A stretch of DNA of 64,000 bases from CAYSTL01 sp964516805 (GCA_964516805.1 CAZEXI010000003.1:7227-71226); one strand, 5' to 3'; positions 37,892 to 47,195 are shown, counted from the first letter of the stretch. A program made the numbers and translations. The notes: generated by a model not told the origin, from the sequence alone.

Positions 37892-38278
37892 TTAGGATTC
37901 TTTAGCCTTCTTTTTGGCACGTTCTCTTCGCTTTTTAGCGTTGAAACCAGTAGCTCTTTTAAGAAAGTCATTCCATTTATTGATTGTTTCCATTGCTACC
38001 TGATCATCTGCATCATCGTCCATCTGTAGATCGACCCAAAGACCTGTTCTACCCTCAGTCCATACTTCTAAATGGTCTATAGCACCTTCATTCTCTGTTA
38101 TCAATTTTTCATCTTCTTTTTCTACTGATCCAAAGATTTCCTTCATCAGTTCTTCGAGTTGATCACCTTCAATATTCTTGAAATGACCTCTTTTTACATC
38201 GTACCGATTTTTTCCCATGTTACCATAGAACTGTAAGGATAAATCATATAAGATTTTTTGGTAAAATTCTCCCCTCAT
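37892..38278 (-). CDS. DUF5611-like hypothetical protein
   Basis: 128 residues. The start YDVKRGHFKNIEG, the central TEGRTGLWVDLQMD and the NDFLKRATGFNAKKRRER C-terminus look like the small DUF5611 group known from Thermoplasmata, but I am not certain of the name. Lysine-rich tail. Function unknown. It diverges from aspS with 38 bp between. Confidence 0.6.
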   Translation of the reverse strand: MRGEFYQKILYDLSLQFYGNMGKNRYDVKRGHFKNIEGDQLEELMKEIFGSVEKEDEKLITENEGAIDHLEVWTEGRTGLWVDLQMDDDADDQVAMETINKWNDFLKRATGFNAKKRRERAKKKAKES

Positions 38279-38316
38279 CCTGAATCCTTTTATATCTCCC
38301 CTTTTATCACTTCAAC

Positions 38317-39633
38317 ATGAAAAGAATTCATGCCCAAGAAGCTGTCAAACTAGAAGAAGGAACAAAGTGCAAGCTGGCTGGATGGCTACAAGAAACAAAA
38401 AATCTTGGTGGTATCGCATTCTTGAAGGTTAGAGATAGAACTGGTGTTTTTCAAGTTGTTGTTGTAAAAGATGAGGTTGGAGACGAATACGATGAAATCG
38501 TTGATATCCCCAGAGAAAGCGTTATAGAAGTAGAGGGTGAAATACAAGAGACAAATCAAACGGAACTTGGATATGAAATTATACCAACATCCATAATAGT
38601 TGAAAATGAAGCTGAGAAACCTTTGCCTCTTGGGGTCGTTGATAAGGTAGACGCTGATATGAAAACTCGTTTCGATAATAGATTTCTTGACCTGAGAAAG
38701 GAAGAAAAAAGGGCAGTGTTTGAGTTGAGAAACTTGCTGATAAATGGACTTAGAGATTTCTTCAAAAATGAAGATTTTATTGAAGTAAGCACTCCTAAAA
38801 TTGTTGCTGCTGGAGCTGAAGGAGGAGCTACCCTCTTTGAAGTTGATTATTATGATCAAAAAGCTTACCTTGCCCAGAGTGCTCAATTATACAAGCAGAT
38901 GTTGATGGCTTCAGGCTTTGAAAGAGTATACGAGATAGGACCCGCTTATAGAGCAGAAGATTTTGATACGATAAGACATGTCTCCGAATTTATTTCACTA
39001 GATTTTGAGATGTCATTTATCGAGAGTTCAGATGACATCATGGACATGACAAGTTACATGATAAGTCATGCGTTAGAATACGTCAAAAAGAACGGTTCAG
39101 ATATGCTGGATTTACTTGACGTAGATATCAAAGTGCCTGAGCATCCATTCAAAAAGATCCCACACAGTGAGTGTATTAAGATCTTGGAAAACATGGGAAA
39201 AGAATGGGAAGACGAACCAGAGATAGACACTGAGGGAGAAAAGATGCTTGGGGAATATGTGAAAGAAAAACATGATACAGATTTCTTCTTCATAACAGAA
39301 TTCCCAACAAGGCTGAAACAGGGAACATTCTATGCGATGAGAAAGGATTACGATCCATCATTGACTACTTACTTTGATTTAGAATACAAAGGACAAGAAT
39401 TAGTCTCGGGCGGACAGAGAGAACATAGATATGATGTTCTTACAAACCAGATGGAAGAAATAGGATTAAAGAAAGAGAATTTCCAATCATATCTCGAAAC
39501 TTTCAAGTACGGTATGCCATCACACGGTGGAATAGGACTTGGATTAGATAGGTTTGTTCAGCAGATGTTGGACTTGGATAATATCAGAGAATCGATACTA
39601 TTCCCAAGGGATACGAGTAGATTAGAACCGTAA
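38317..39633 (+). CDS. aspS: Aspartate-tRNA ligase (archaeal type)
   Basis: Charges tRNA-Asp, perhaps also tRNA-Asn (non-discriminating as in many archaea without asnS). The N-terminal OB fold (residues 1-100) and the class II catalytic domain with FLDLRKEEKRAVFELR, FIEVSTPKIVAAGAEGG, YEIGPAYRAEDFDT and the C-terminal motif 3 GIGLGLDRFVQQML are all clear in the 438 residues. The stop is about 54 bp from hjc. Confidence 0.95.
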   Translation: MKRIHAQEAVKLEEGTKCKLAGWLQETKNLGGIAFLKVRDRTGVFQVVVVKDEVGDEYDEIVDIPRESVIEVEGEIQETNQTELGYEIIPTSIIVENEAEKPLPLGVVDKVDADMKTRFDNRFLDLRKEEKRAVFELRNLLINGLRDFFKNEDFIEVSTPKIVAAGAEGGATLFEVDYYDQKAYLAQSAQLYKQMLMASGFERVYEIGPAYRAEDFDTIRHVSEFISLDFEMSFIESSDDIMDMTSYMISHALEYVKKNGSDMLDLLDVDIKVPEHPFKKIPHSECIKILENMGKEWEDEPEIDTEGEKMLGEYVKEKHDTDFFFITEFPTRLKQGTFYAMRKDYDPSLTTYFDLEYKGQELVSGGQREHRYDVLTNQMEEIGLKKENFQSYLETFKYGMPSHGGIGLGLDRFVQQMLDLDNIRESILFPRDTSRLEP

Positions 39634-39687
39634 ATTTACTCAACCCCTTATGTTATCTTTATATACCACAAACATATTTTTAGAACG

Positions 39688-40203
39688 ATGACTGTCGGTC
39701 CTTACGAAAGAGAGCTCAAAGGAATACTCACCGCTGATGAAGAAGTAATCGAGGGTGCAACAAAAACTTGCTCTAATAAAGAGAAATCTAAATATAATGA
39801 GATCAATAACATTCCTTTTATCGTTGTTAGAGCAGCAGGTAGTTTGGGGATTGATTTGATAGCGGTTAGAGGAGAGTTATCTTTTCCCATCGAAGTCAAA
39901 TCATCTAAAGAAGACATCCTTTATTTCAGTAGGGGCAAATTGACAGAGCAGGCTGAAGACATGATTGATACATGTACGACTACTAGACTACTACCGATCT
40001 ATGCCTACAGATTAAAAGGACAGCGAGGAGACAAATGGAGAGTTTTTAGTCTGAATGTTGATGGTCTGACTAAAAAATCTAAAGTTTTGGACCGAAAATT
40101 ACCAACAGTTGAAAAAACTGATAAAGATAATCTCATAATGCCTTGGGAAAATGGAATGCCCCTTAGTGAATTCATATCTTACTTAAATCACCTATTGAGT
40201 TAA
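39688..40203 (+). CDS. hjc: Holliday junction resolvase Hjc
   Basis: Endonuclease that cuts Holliday junctions. Of its active-site residues the sequence shows the Glu in YERELKG, the Asp in AAGSLGIDLIAVRG, and the FPIEVKSS pair E and K. The 171 residues are longer than the usual 130-145 because of a C-terminal extension of about 50. It has its own TATA-like box (TTTATATACC near 39660). Confidence 0.85.
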   Translation: MTVGPYERELKGILTADEEVIEGATKTCSNKEKSKYNEINNIPFIVVRAAGSLGIDLIAVRGELSFPIEVKSSKEDILYFSRGKLTEQAEDMIDTCTTTRLLPIYAYRLKGQRGDKWRVFSLNVDGLTKKSKVLDRKLPTVEKTDKDNLIMPWENGMPLSEFISYLNHLLS

Positions 40204-40282
40204 TACTTAATTTAATAAAAGAGTAGTAAATACTATATAATTGATATTAAATATATAAGTTCCCCTGGAAAGGAGATCGTTG

Positions 40283-41422
40283 ATGAAGAAACTGATCCTA
40301 TGCGTAGACCGAGATGACGACATAGGTGAGAAAGCTAACATCGAAACACCTATAATCGGTAGACAAGCTAATTTAGATGCAGCTGTAGCTCTAGGTTTGA
40401 AAGACCCAGAGGACTCTGATACTAATTCTATCCTTTCAGCAGTTTCGATGTATGATCAATTAAGATCTGAAGGAGAAGACGTTGAGGTTGCTACCATATG
40501 TGGTTCTCCTTCAGTTGGATACAGATCTGATCAAGAACTAAACAAGGAATTGGATATAGTTTTAGACAAACTCAATCCTGATACCTCTATATTGGTAACC
40601 GATGGAGCAGAAGATGAATACATCACCCCTATTGTTTCATCAAAAGTCGATATTTCTCATGTGAGAACTGTTTATGTTAAACAGAGTGAGAGTGTTGAAA
40701 ACCTTTATTATATGATAGTTAAAACATTTAAAGAAGAGAAGGCTAAAAGAAAGATACTTTTACCAATATCATTAGCATTGTTAGTTTATGGCTTCTTCGG
40801 AGTTGCTGATCTACTTTATGATCTTATGATAAATGGTATTGAAGCCTTGCCAAGTCTAACCGGCTTTGGTATAGGTGTTATCACTTTTATCATCGGTCTC
40901 TATCTACTGGTTAGAATATACGATATAGATGAGAAATCCATCCAAGTGTATAAAAAGATCCGGAATGCTGTCAGCACAGGCTCGGTATGGCTTCCGTTTA
41001 CAGTAGTAGCTGTGCTGATCGTAATAGCTAGTGCCCTCGAAGGCTGGGATGTTATTGTCACACAGGAAATTTCATCACCACCCAAAGTCGTATTGACCTT
41101 TGCTCATACTGTTATCTGGTGGTGGTTGGGCGCTATATTCCTGCATGAGTTAGGAAGAGTTATAGACACGTATCTTACACAGGGCAAGGTAAAAAGATCA
41201 TTCTGGGCAGTCTGGTTAACATTGATTGCTCTTACTTTCATCCTATGGGCAGCATTCGATTACATCAGAGTATTGATAGGAATGCAAAAAGCAAGTAATG
41301 TTCTCCCGATGGTGGCTGTAAACATAATCCTAGGCCTACTTATAGGAATACTTGGAGGATTAGCTCATAGAAGTTTTAGAGACCAGCACGAAGAAGATGA
41401 GTGTGCGGAAGAAGAGGAATGA
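40283..41422 (+). CDS. DUF373 family membrane protein
   Basis: 379 residues. The N-terminal soluble part has LILCVDRDDDIGEKA and VATICGSPSVGYRSD, the conserved DUF373 blocks, followed by about six membrane helices from residue 160. Function unknown; DUF373 proteins are found in nearly all archaea. The ATG at 40283 was preferred over the TTG at 40280 because AGGAG lies seven bases upstream. It overlaps the next gene by about 26 bp or ends 5 bp before its alternative start. Confidence 0.85.
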   Translation: MKKLILCVDRDDDIGEKANIETPIIGRQANLDAAVALGLKDPEDSDTNSILSAVSMYDQLRSEGEDVEVATICGSPSVGYRSDQELNKELDIVLDKLNPDTSILVTDGAEDEYITPIVSSKVDISHVRTVYVKQSESVENLYYMIVKTFKEEKAKRKILLPISLALLVYGFFGVADLLYDLMINGIEALPSLTGFGIGVITFIIGLYLLVRIYDIDEKSIQVYKKIRNAVSTGSVWLPFTVVAVLIVIASALEGWDVIVTQEISSPPKVVLTFAHTVIWWWLGAIFLHELGRVIDTYLTQGKVKRSFWAVWLTLIALTFILWAAFDYIRVLIGMQKASNVLPMVAVNIILGLLIGILGGLAHRSFRDQHEEDECAEEEE

Positions 41423-42053
41423 AAATTTGAATTATGAAAGATGGGAACCAATCTATAAAGAAATCATCAATGATTTTAAATATTCAGAGGAATTGGACAG
41501 AAAATCAGCTGAGGTATTATCCAAAATTAGAGGATCTGATGGGATCGAACCTCTAAATAAAATCGAAGGGGAGATAGTCGAAGTGATTGGTCCATTTGCT
41601 GAATATGTTGGGGACAATTATATTGTAAGTGCAGGCTCCGCAGTAAGTAAGTTAGAATCGATTAATATAAAACCGGATTTAATGGTTTCAGACCTTGATG
41701 GAAATACTAAACTTCAATTAGATCTTAATTTAGACGGTGTTCCTATGGTGATGCATGCTCATGGAGATAATATTCAAACAATTAAAAATTGGGCACCAAA
41801 ATTTAAAGGACATGTTATATCAACATGTCAATGTAAATCACCAGAAGGGATCTATAATTTTGGTGGTTTTACCGATGGAGATAGGGCTGTTTTTATATCT
41901 GATCATTTTAAAGCTAAAAAGATAATCCTAAATGGATGGGATTTCAAAAAACCTTCATCTAAAGATGTGGATTTAAAAATGAAAAAAAAGAAATTAAAGT
42001 GGGCAGAAAGATTGATAAATAAGATCAAATCAACACCTGTAGTCAAAATTTAA
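41397..42053 (+). CDS. mptE: MptE-like (DUF115) 6-hydroxymethyl-dihydropterin pyrophosphokinase
   Basis: Pterin pyrophosphokinase of the archaeal folate or methanopterin pathway. The DUF115 blocks are SAGSAVSKLESINIKPD, VSDLDGN and HAHGDN, the latter two with Asp residues that bind Mg. 218 residues. The start ATG at 41397 overlaps DUF373; an alternative TTG at 41427 lies 5 bp after the DUF373 stop. Which pterin is made here cannot be told. Confidence 0.8.
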   Translation: MSVRKKRNENLNYERWEPIYKEIINDFKYSEELDRKSAEVLSKIRGSDGIEPLNKIEGEIVEVIGPFAEYVGDNYIVSAGSAVSKLESINIKPDLMVSDLDGNTKLQLDLNLDGVPMVMHAHGDNIQTIKNWAPKFKGHVISTCQCKSPEGIYNFGGFTDGDRAVFISDHFKAKKIILNGWDFKKPSSKDVDLKMKKKKLKWAERLINKIKSTPVVKI

Positions 42054-42137
42054 TATATTTAAATACACATAATATTTTAAAAAAGGCTATTCGGAGTTAT
42101 ATTGAAAGACCGATAAATATATAGGTTAATAAGATAT

Positions 42138-42545
42138 ATGATTTCTCGAAAGGGGTATACTGTGCATAGGATAAGATTGGAGGATTTAAGGAAGGCCATA
42201 AGAAAGGTTTTAGAAGAAAACGATATGGACCCTTCTCCAGCAAATGATATGGCTGATCGAGTTATGAGCCTTTTTGGATTCGATAAAACTATCACTGATA
42301 ATTTACTATCTTCTGAAGAAAGAGATATATTTTACATGTTAGAGGATTTTGATATACTTGCCACAGAAGAGGAAACAACTAATCTACCCAGTGGGAAGAA
42401 TTGGAGGATTCACTATTGGAGATTAAAAGAAGATAAAATAAAAGATATCCTAAAAGAGAAAAAAGAAGAGGAAAAAAAAGAATCAAGATCAATATATGAT
42501 GATTTATCTGAGAACGTTTGGCAGCAGCATTCAGTAGAAGAATGA
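42138..42545 (+). CDS. DUF6015-like hypothetical protein
   Basis: 135 residues, helical. The central DRVMSLFGFDKTITDNLL, the EERDIFYMLEDFDIL stretch and WRIHYWRLKED look like the DUF6015 group of Thermoplasmata. Residues 100-125 are a charged helix rich in K and E. Function unknown. A TATA-like ATAAATATATAG at about 42113 precedes the start. Confidence 0.65.
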   Translation: MISRKGYTVHRIRLEDLRKAIRKVLEENDMDPSPANDMADRVMSLFGFDKTITDNLLSSEERDIFYMLEDFDILATEEETTNLPSGKNWRIHYWRLKEDKIKDILKEKKEEEKKESRSIYDDLSENVWQQHSVEE

Positions 42546-42578
42546 TTTTAATAAAACCTCATATTTTGAAGGACAGTT

Positions 42579-43190
42579 ATGAAAAAAATAAAGAAAAAAG
42601 ATTTGGAAATCAGGTTAGAAGAAATACCTTCTCATCCAAATCCAACTCCAGATTTAGAGCAATATAACACTCCAGCTGAGTTAGCCTCTGATATTTTATT
42701 TACAGCCTTTTTAAACGGACATATAAAGGATAAAGATGTAATAGACCTAGGATGTGGAACTGGGGTCTTCTCTCTAGGTGCTGGTCTTCTAGGTGCTAGA
42801 TCCATTAAAGGTTTTGACTTAGATGAAGATTCTATAAATATAGCTAGAAAAACTGCAGCAGAGTGGGGTTTGAGTGAAAACATTTTATTTGAAGTAAAAA
42901 ATATCGAACAGGTTAACTCACTTTGTGATACAGTTTTAATGAACCCACCTTTTGGGTCTCAAAAAAAAGGTGCTGATCTACCATTCCTAGAAAAGTCCTT
43001 CGAAATATCTGATTTTGTTTATACTATCCACAATGCTAAAACACTTGATTTCCTAAGAAATTTTATAAGTGAAAATGATCACAAAATTTTTCTCGAAAGA
43101 GGTTACAAATTTACTATCAAAAAAACTTTCGATTTTCATACTAAAGATAAAAAAAATATCGAAGTAGTCATATTTGGTATAAAAGTTTAG
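42579..43190 (+). CDS. METTL5-like N6-adenine methyltransferase
   Basis: Class I methyltransferase of 203 residues. Motif I is VIDLGCGTGVFSLGAG, the acidic loop GFDLDEDS, and the catalytic NPPFGSQ of N6-adenine enzymes. Length and the FLEKSFEISDFVYTIH block match the METTL5-type archaeal enzymes that modify ribosomal RNA; target is inferred. Confidence 0.85.
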   Translation: MKKIKKKDLEIRLEEIPSHPNPTPDLEQYNTPAELASDILFTAFLNGHIKDKDVIDLGCGTGVFSLGAGLLGARSIKGFDLDEDSINIARKTAAEWGLSENILFEVKNIEQVNSLCDTVLMNPPFGSQKKGADLPFLEKSFEISDFVYTIHNAKTLDFLRNFISENDHKIFLERGYKFTIKKTFDFHTKDKKNIEVVIFGIKV

Positions 43191-43270
43191 ACAAAACTTT
43201 TTAAATAAAGGTTCCTTTTTCGTAATATTGAGTATTGACATTTGTTCAAGGAATTAAAGAGGTTATTAAA

Positions 43271-43849
43271 ATGGAAGATTCGAAAAATAAGAAAATCGTT
43301 TATCCTGGTGAAGAAATAGGTACAAGTGAGGAATGGCTTCCTGGTGAGGGTACTTTTGAGGAAGATGGTAAGATTTATTCCTGCTACCTTGGAAAGTTAG
43401 AATTTGACGAAGACAATATTGAGGCCAACGTAAAAGCAATCAATCCTATAATTGAACTTGAAGAAGGAGATATAATTTATGGTTCAGTCTCTAGAAGGAA
43501 AAGTTCATTAGTTAACCTCGATATTGAATTAGTAGAAGGTGAATCAAGGGATATATTGAGAGATCTTGAAGGATCGATTCATATTTCAAAAGTATCTAAT
43601 GATTACACGGATGATTTAGAACAGGAATACCTTGTTGGTGATCTTGTAAGAGCAAAAGTTGTCCAAGTCGAGCCTACTATACGTTTATCAACAGAAGGAA
43701 AGAATTTTGGTGTGGTAAAAGGATATTGTTCTAACTGTAGAAAAGCAGCAGAAAAGAAAGGAAACAAACTTTACTGCCCTAACTGCGAGAGAACTGAAAG
43801 TAGAAAAGTTTCTAATGTTTATGGGAAAATAAAATTAAAAGGAAAATAA
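43271..43849 (+). CDS. csl4: Exosome RNA-binding subunit Csl4
   Basis: Cap subunit of the archaeal RNA exosome. N-terminal domain (IVYPGEEIGTSEEWLPGEG), an S1 domain from about residue 60, and a zinc ribbon CSNCRKAAEKKG...YCPNC at 150-175. 192 residues. The ATG at 43271 was chosen because the family begins just upstream of VYPGE; an in-frame start at 43235 precedes it. Confidence 0.9.
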   Translation: MEDSKNKKIVYPGEEIGTSEEWLPGEGTFEEDGKIYSCYLGKLEFDEDNIEANVKAINPIIELEEGDIIYGSVSRRKSSLVNLDIELVEGESRDILRDLEGSIHISKVSNDYTDDLEQEYLVGDLVRAKVVQVEPTIRLSTEGKNFGVVKGYCSNCRKAAEKKGNKLYCPNCERTESRKVSNVYGKIKLKGK

Positions 43850-43864
43850 GGGGTGTGAATCAGT

Positions 43865-44098
43865 TTGGTAGAAACTGAAAAAACATTGATGGCGATAGAG
43901 GAAAAGAAAAAATGGGCTAAAAGGGAATCTGAAATTTTAGAGGAACTTGAAAAAGTTCAGCAAAAAAAGAAAAGATTGATTAAAGAAGCCAATAAGATTA
44001 AGAAAAAAATAAGAACTTATCAGGACAAGATAAGATCAAAAACTGATAGAAAGGGTGACTTATCGAGAGAATATTATAACGAAATGAAACAACTTTAG
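43865..44098 (+). CDS. Small coiled-coil protein (77 aa)
   Basis: Begins with TTG 15 bp after csl4, following GGGGTG. The product is highly charged and helical, with heptads over residues 10-60 (RESEILEELEKVQQKKKRL), suggesting a coiled coil. No family recognised. The reading frame and position within a same-strand cluster support a real gene. Confidence 0.55.
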   Translation: MVETEKTLMAIEEKKKWAKRESEILEELEKVQQKKKRLIKEANKIKKKIRTYQDKIRSKTDRKGDLSREYYNEMKQL

Positions 44099-44109
44099 AG
44101 GTTGCCAAC

Positions 44110-44337
44110 ATGGTAGATGAAACGGATATTAGAACTATGCGTGAAGAAATAATCAAGTCTAAAGAAGAGTATTTTGAATTAAAAGGCAGGATAAAAGAAT
44201 TAGAAGAACGTGAAAAACATCTTAAAGAAGAATTAGAAAGAGTCCGTGAGCATCTATCCTATTATGAATCTCTGGTTTCTGATATGAAAAAGAGAATGAA
44301 GGGTATGGGTTCTTCTGGTATATTTGATAGATTGTAA
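44110..44337 (+). CDS. Small coiled-coil protein (75 aa)
   Basis: 75 residues, a helical charged protein with clear heptads (GRIKELEEREKHLKEEL), ending in GIFDRL. Starts 11 bp after the previous gene with a weak GAGGTT ribosome site. Partner unknown; it may pair with the neighbouring coiled-coil protein or the roadblock protein. Confidence 0.6.
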   Translation: MVDETDIRTMREEIIKSKEEYFELKGRIKELEEREKHLKEELERVREHLSYYESLVSDMKKRMKGMGSSGIFDRL

Positions 44338-44470
44338 AATACTATGAAAATTTAAATAGAGAAAGATTATTAAGGTTAATGAATGAGTAATATAATAGTT
44401 CGGGAAAATAAATAGGAATTAATTAGTTTAAGGATCTCGAATTTATTAAACTATAAGGTATAATATTGAC

Positions 44471-44510
44471 AGGGAACTTTCCTGTTTATGTTCCTTAAAA
44501 TAGCAAGGAG
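44471..44510 (+). promoter_or_regulatory. Candidate bistable leader hairpin over the Shine-Dalgarno of the roadblock gene
   Basis: 44471-44477 can pair with 44490-44496 (7 bp, 12-nt loop). The same 44491-44496 can instead pair with AAGGAG at 44505-44510 (6 bp incl. one G-U, 8-nt loop), hiding the ribosome site. The two hairpins exclude one another, as in a simple translation switch. A TATA-like GGTATAATA lies at 44457-44465, so the leader would be short. Confidence 0.35.
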
Positions 44511-44519
44511 CGTGAAACC

Positions 44520-44912
44520 ATAAAAGCGCAAGAACAAGTTGAAGAGATATTTGAAGAGTATTGCAAGGAGAACAAAATCGAAGGAATCGCCTTAACTTCA
44601 AAAAATGGTATTCCAATAGCCTCATTTTTAAACAAACCAGAACAAAGTGAAAGTTTTAGTACTCTATCAGCTACGATTATGGGGGCAAGCGAAGTGATAT
44701 TTTCAAGCTTCGAAAAGAATAACCCTGGCTTGATAACAGCTAAATCTGATGAGGCTGTTTTACTGATTAAGGAAATGGGTACAAATGCAGTTCTTTCAGT
44801 GATAGGCGATTTAGATCAAAAAGATGAATTAATAGATAAAATTGATGAAATTATTGAAGAGATTGATGTTTTAGAAAAGGCTTCTGAAATAAAAGAGGTG
44901 CTTGAAAAATGA
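44520..44912 (+). CDS. Roadblock/LC7 domain protein with apparent AUA start
   Basis: A 130-residue roadblock/LC7 protein; such proteins bind or regulate small GTPases and ATPases. The full fold is in frame only upstream of any ATG: IALTSKNGIPIASFL, then ATIMGASEVIFSSFEK. A frame open from 44499 contains no ATG, GTG or TTG before the domain core; the ATA at 44520 lies nine bases after AAGGAG, where an ATG would be expected. The next ATG (44679) would cut off half the domain. Start codon is either AUA, or ATG miscalled. Confidence 0.8.
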   Translation: MKAQEQVEEIFEEYCKENKIEGIALTSKNGIPIASFLNKPEQSESFSTLSATIMGASEVIFSSFEKNNPGLITAKSDEAVLLIKEMGTNAVLSVIGDLDQKDELIDKIDEIIEEIDVLEKASEIKEVLEK

Positions 44913-46426
44913 AGATGATAAAAAGTATGCCAAGTGAAGTAAGGAAATTTATAGAGCATGAAGGCGGTTCATCACTATTTTTAGAAGGTTCTGCTGGTAC
45001 TGGTAAGACCACGTTAGGACTTCAAATCATTGAAGAAATGCAGGACCCAGAAAAAAGCTTCTACCTTTCAACAAGAGTTTCTGATCAAGCTCTTTACAAA
45101 CAGTTTCCATGGTTAGAGGATAAAGAAATGCGTGCTCAAATCATGGATGCAAGTAAAGTCTTCCTTGAAACAATCTACGAAGAGGAAGAAGAAGATGAAT
45201 TTGGATCTATGCCTGAATCAGAAAAAAAGAAGATAGAAGGAGCTCAAAAATTTTTAAAAACCGTAAGAGAATCTGGTCCACCAGAAACCGTTGACAGGAC
45301 TAGACTTTCATCATTAGATAAAAAAATACCGGGATTAGAAAGAATATACGACAAGATAGATAATATATTACCAGAAAGATCCCTATTAGTTATAGACAGT
45401 ATAGAAGGTATCACTCATAAATATGATCTTGATATGGAAACCTTTATTATGACACTTCAAAAAGATCTGGTTGAAAATTCAAATACGAATCTTATTATGA
45501 TCTTAGAGACAGAAGAAAATCCAGATCTTGAATACCTAGTAGACGGTGTAGTTCAGTTAAATAGATATGGTATAGAAGATAGAGATGTAAGAGAAATAAG
45601 ATTAAGGAAATTAAGGTCTGTAGAGATCAAACAACCAGCATATCTCATGTCTTTAAAAGGTGGAAGGTTCAAATGCTTCGAACCCTACACGCTGGAGACC
45701 ACTGGAGAAAAAGAGTGGGAGCCAGTTAACGCACCCAAGGGTAAATATAGTTCTGGTACTGAAGACATCGATGAACTTTTGAACGGTGGATTTGACGCTG
45801 GAAGTTATACTGTGTTTGAAGTCGGTGAAAACGTAAGTAATCCAGAATTCTTCTCTGTAATAAGACCCATATTCCTGAACTTTATGTCTCAGGACAGAGG
45901 TATCCAGGCAGTCCTCACAGGTGGTACCCACCCAGAGAATCTCAAAGAAGATTTGACTAGATATATCAGCGAAGGTCTTTTCAACAAGAAATTTAGAATT
46001 GTTGACTATTTCTCATCTAAATCTGATAAGCCATGGCTGATCCCACTAGCTGGTAAAAGCACAGACCAGGTTAGAAAGACATATGATGAAAGGATGTATG
46101 ATGTCAGAGGAGAAGAAAATAAACCTATACTTGAGATGAATGGTCTAGATACTTTAGAATACCTTCAAGGTGGAGAAATAGCTATTAAAGAACTGTTGAG
46201 AGCTGTCGCAGATACCAAAAATTCTGACGATTTGGGTATCGGTATCATAAAACCAGGTCTTAACATATCTAGAGAAATTAAAAACATGGCTGACAATTAT
46301 TTTGTGTTGGTCGATGTTAACAAAACACCATGTATATATGGTATTAAACCAAAAACGGGAATCTATGCAATTGTTAACGATGAGGAGAAAGGTAGTCCTC
46401 ACATAAAATTAGAACCTATTGTCTAA
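44909..46426 (+). CDS. RecA-superfamily (KaiC/GvpD-like) ATPase
   Basis: 505 residues with two RecA-like halves. The first has Walker A EGSAGTGKTTLGLQ, Walker B LLVIDSIEG and a long acidic insert. The second begins IDELLNGGFDAGSYTVFEVG, where the GKT of a P-loop is missing, so it is likely inactive. It overlaps the roadblock gene by 4 bp and probably works with it, as in other archaeal pairs. Function unknown; GvpD similarity does not imply gas vesicles, none of whose genes are here. Confidence 0.8.
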   Translation: MKMIKSMPSEVRKFIEHEGGSSLFLEGSAGTGKTTLGLQIIEEMQDPEKSFYLSTRVSDQALYKQFPWLEDKEMRAQIMDASKVFLETIYEEEEEDEFGSMPESEKKKIEGAQKFLKTVRESGPPETVDRTRLSSLDKKIPGLERIYDKIDNILPERSLLVIDSIEGITHKYDLDMETFIMTLQKDLVENSNTNLIMILETEENPDLEYLVDGVVQLNRYGIEDRDVREIRLRKLRSVEIKQPAYLMSLKGGRFKCFEPYTLETTGEKEWEPVNAPKGKYSSGTEDIDELLNGGFDAGSYTVFEVGENVSNPEFFSVIRPIFLNFMSQDRGIQAVLTGGTHPENLKEDLTRYISEGLFNKKFRIVDYFSSKSDKPWLIPLAGKSTDQVRKTYDERMYDVRGEENKPILEMNGLDTLEYLQGGEIAIKELLRAVADTKNSDDLGIGIIKPGLNISREIKNMADNYFVLVDVNKTPCIYGIKPKTGIYAIVNDEEKGSPHIKLEPIV

Positions 46427-47067
46427 AACCCATGTTCTCCTTTAAGGGGCACGAACAATACCCCTCCTAAATTTTCTTTTTCTAAACTATTTCCTTTTTT
46501 AGTTCCTTTTATAAGATTTTGATACATTTGGCCACCTACAGGAATCAATATTTTTCCATTCTCTTTAAGTTGATTTATCATTGGTTCGGGTATACTAGGT
46601 GCTCCACAAGCTACAGAGATCCTGTCATAAGGTGCTTTATTTTTATACCCTGATGAACCATCCCCTATTATTATATGTACATTATTTATACCTGCTTTTC
46701 TCAGCTTTTTCCTTCCTGATTTTGCTAATGACTGAAGGTATTCAACAGAATATACCTCCCCTTCATCTCCGACCATCTCACCTAGAACCGCAGCATGATA
46801 ACCCATACCTCCACCGATTTCTAGTATTTTCTGTCCAGGTTTTACTTCGAGGGCCTCAATCATAATAGATACCATGTGTGGAGCTGAAATAGTCTGTCCT
46901 TGGCCTATAGGTTGTGGTGAATCTACATAAGCCATCTCTTTCATCTCTTCTGGGACGAAAAGATGTCTTGGTACATTACGCATTGCCTTTTCTGCTAAAT
47001 CGCTTTTTATATATCCTCTTTTTTTTAATTTATCTACTAGCGCGTTTCTTTTTTCTTTATAGTTCAA
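46423..47067 (-). CDS. pcm: Protein-L-isoaspartate O-methyltransferase
   Basis: Repairs isoaspartyl residues with SAM. 214 residues: the N-terminal helix, VPRHLFVPEEM, SPQPIGQGQTISAPHMVSIM, motif I EIGGGMGYHAAVLGEMVG, and IIGDGSSGYKNKAPYDRI. Convergent with the ATPase gene, overlapping at the stops by 4 bp. Confidence 0.94.
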   Translation of the reverse strand: MNYKEKRNALVDKLKKRGYIKSDLAEKAMRNVPRHLFVPEEMKEMAYVDSPQPIGQGQTISAPHMVSIMIEALEVKPGQKILEIGGGMGYHAAVLGEMVGDEGEVYSVEYLQSLAKSGRKKLRKAGINNVHIIIGDGSSGYKNKAPYDRISVACGAPSIPEPMINQLKENGKILIPVGGQMYQNLIKGTKKGNSLEKENLGGVLFVPLKGEHGF

Positions 47068-47195
47068 GTCGATTCACCAAATTTCCTTTTTTCAATTATG
47101 TAAAAATGTGGTACATACTTTAAACATTTTTCTTAAATTTTCAAACTCGTAGTAAAATAGTTATAACCTAAAAGGCAATTCACAAATGTGATACT

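Noticed and set aside
44679..44912. Start of the roadblock gene at the ATG 44679
   Set aside because: It would delete the first half of the domain, which is open and conserved upstream.
44909..46426. Gas vesicle regulation based on GvpD similarity
   Set aside because: No gvp genes are present; the ATPase has a different neighbourhood.
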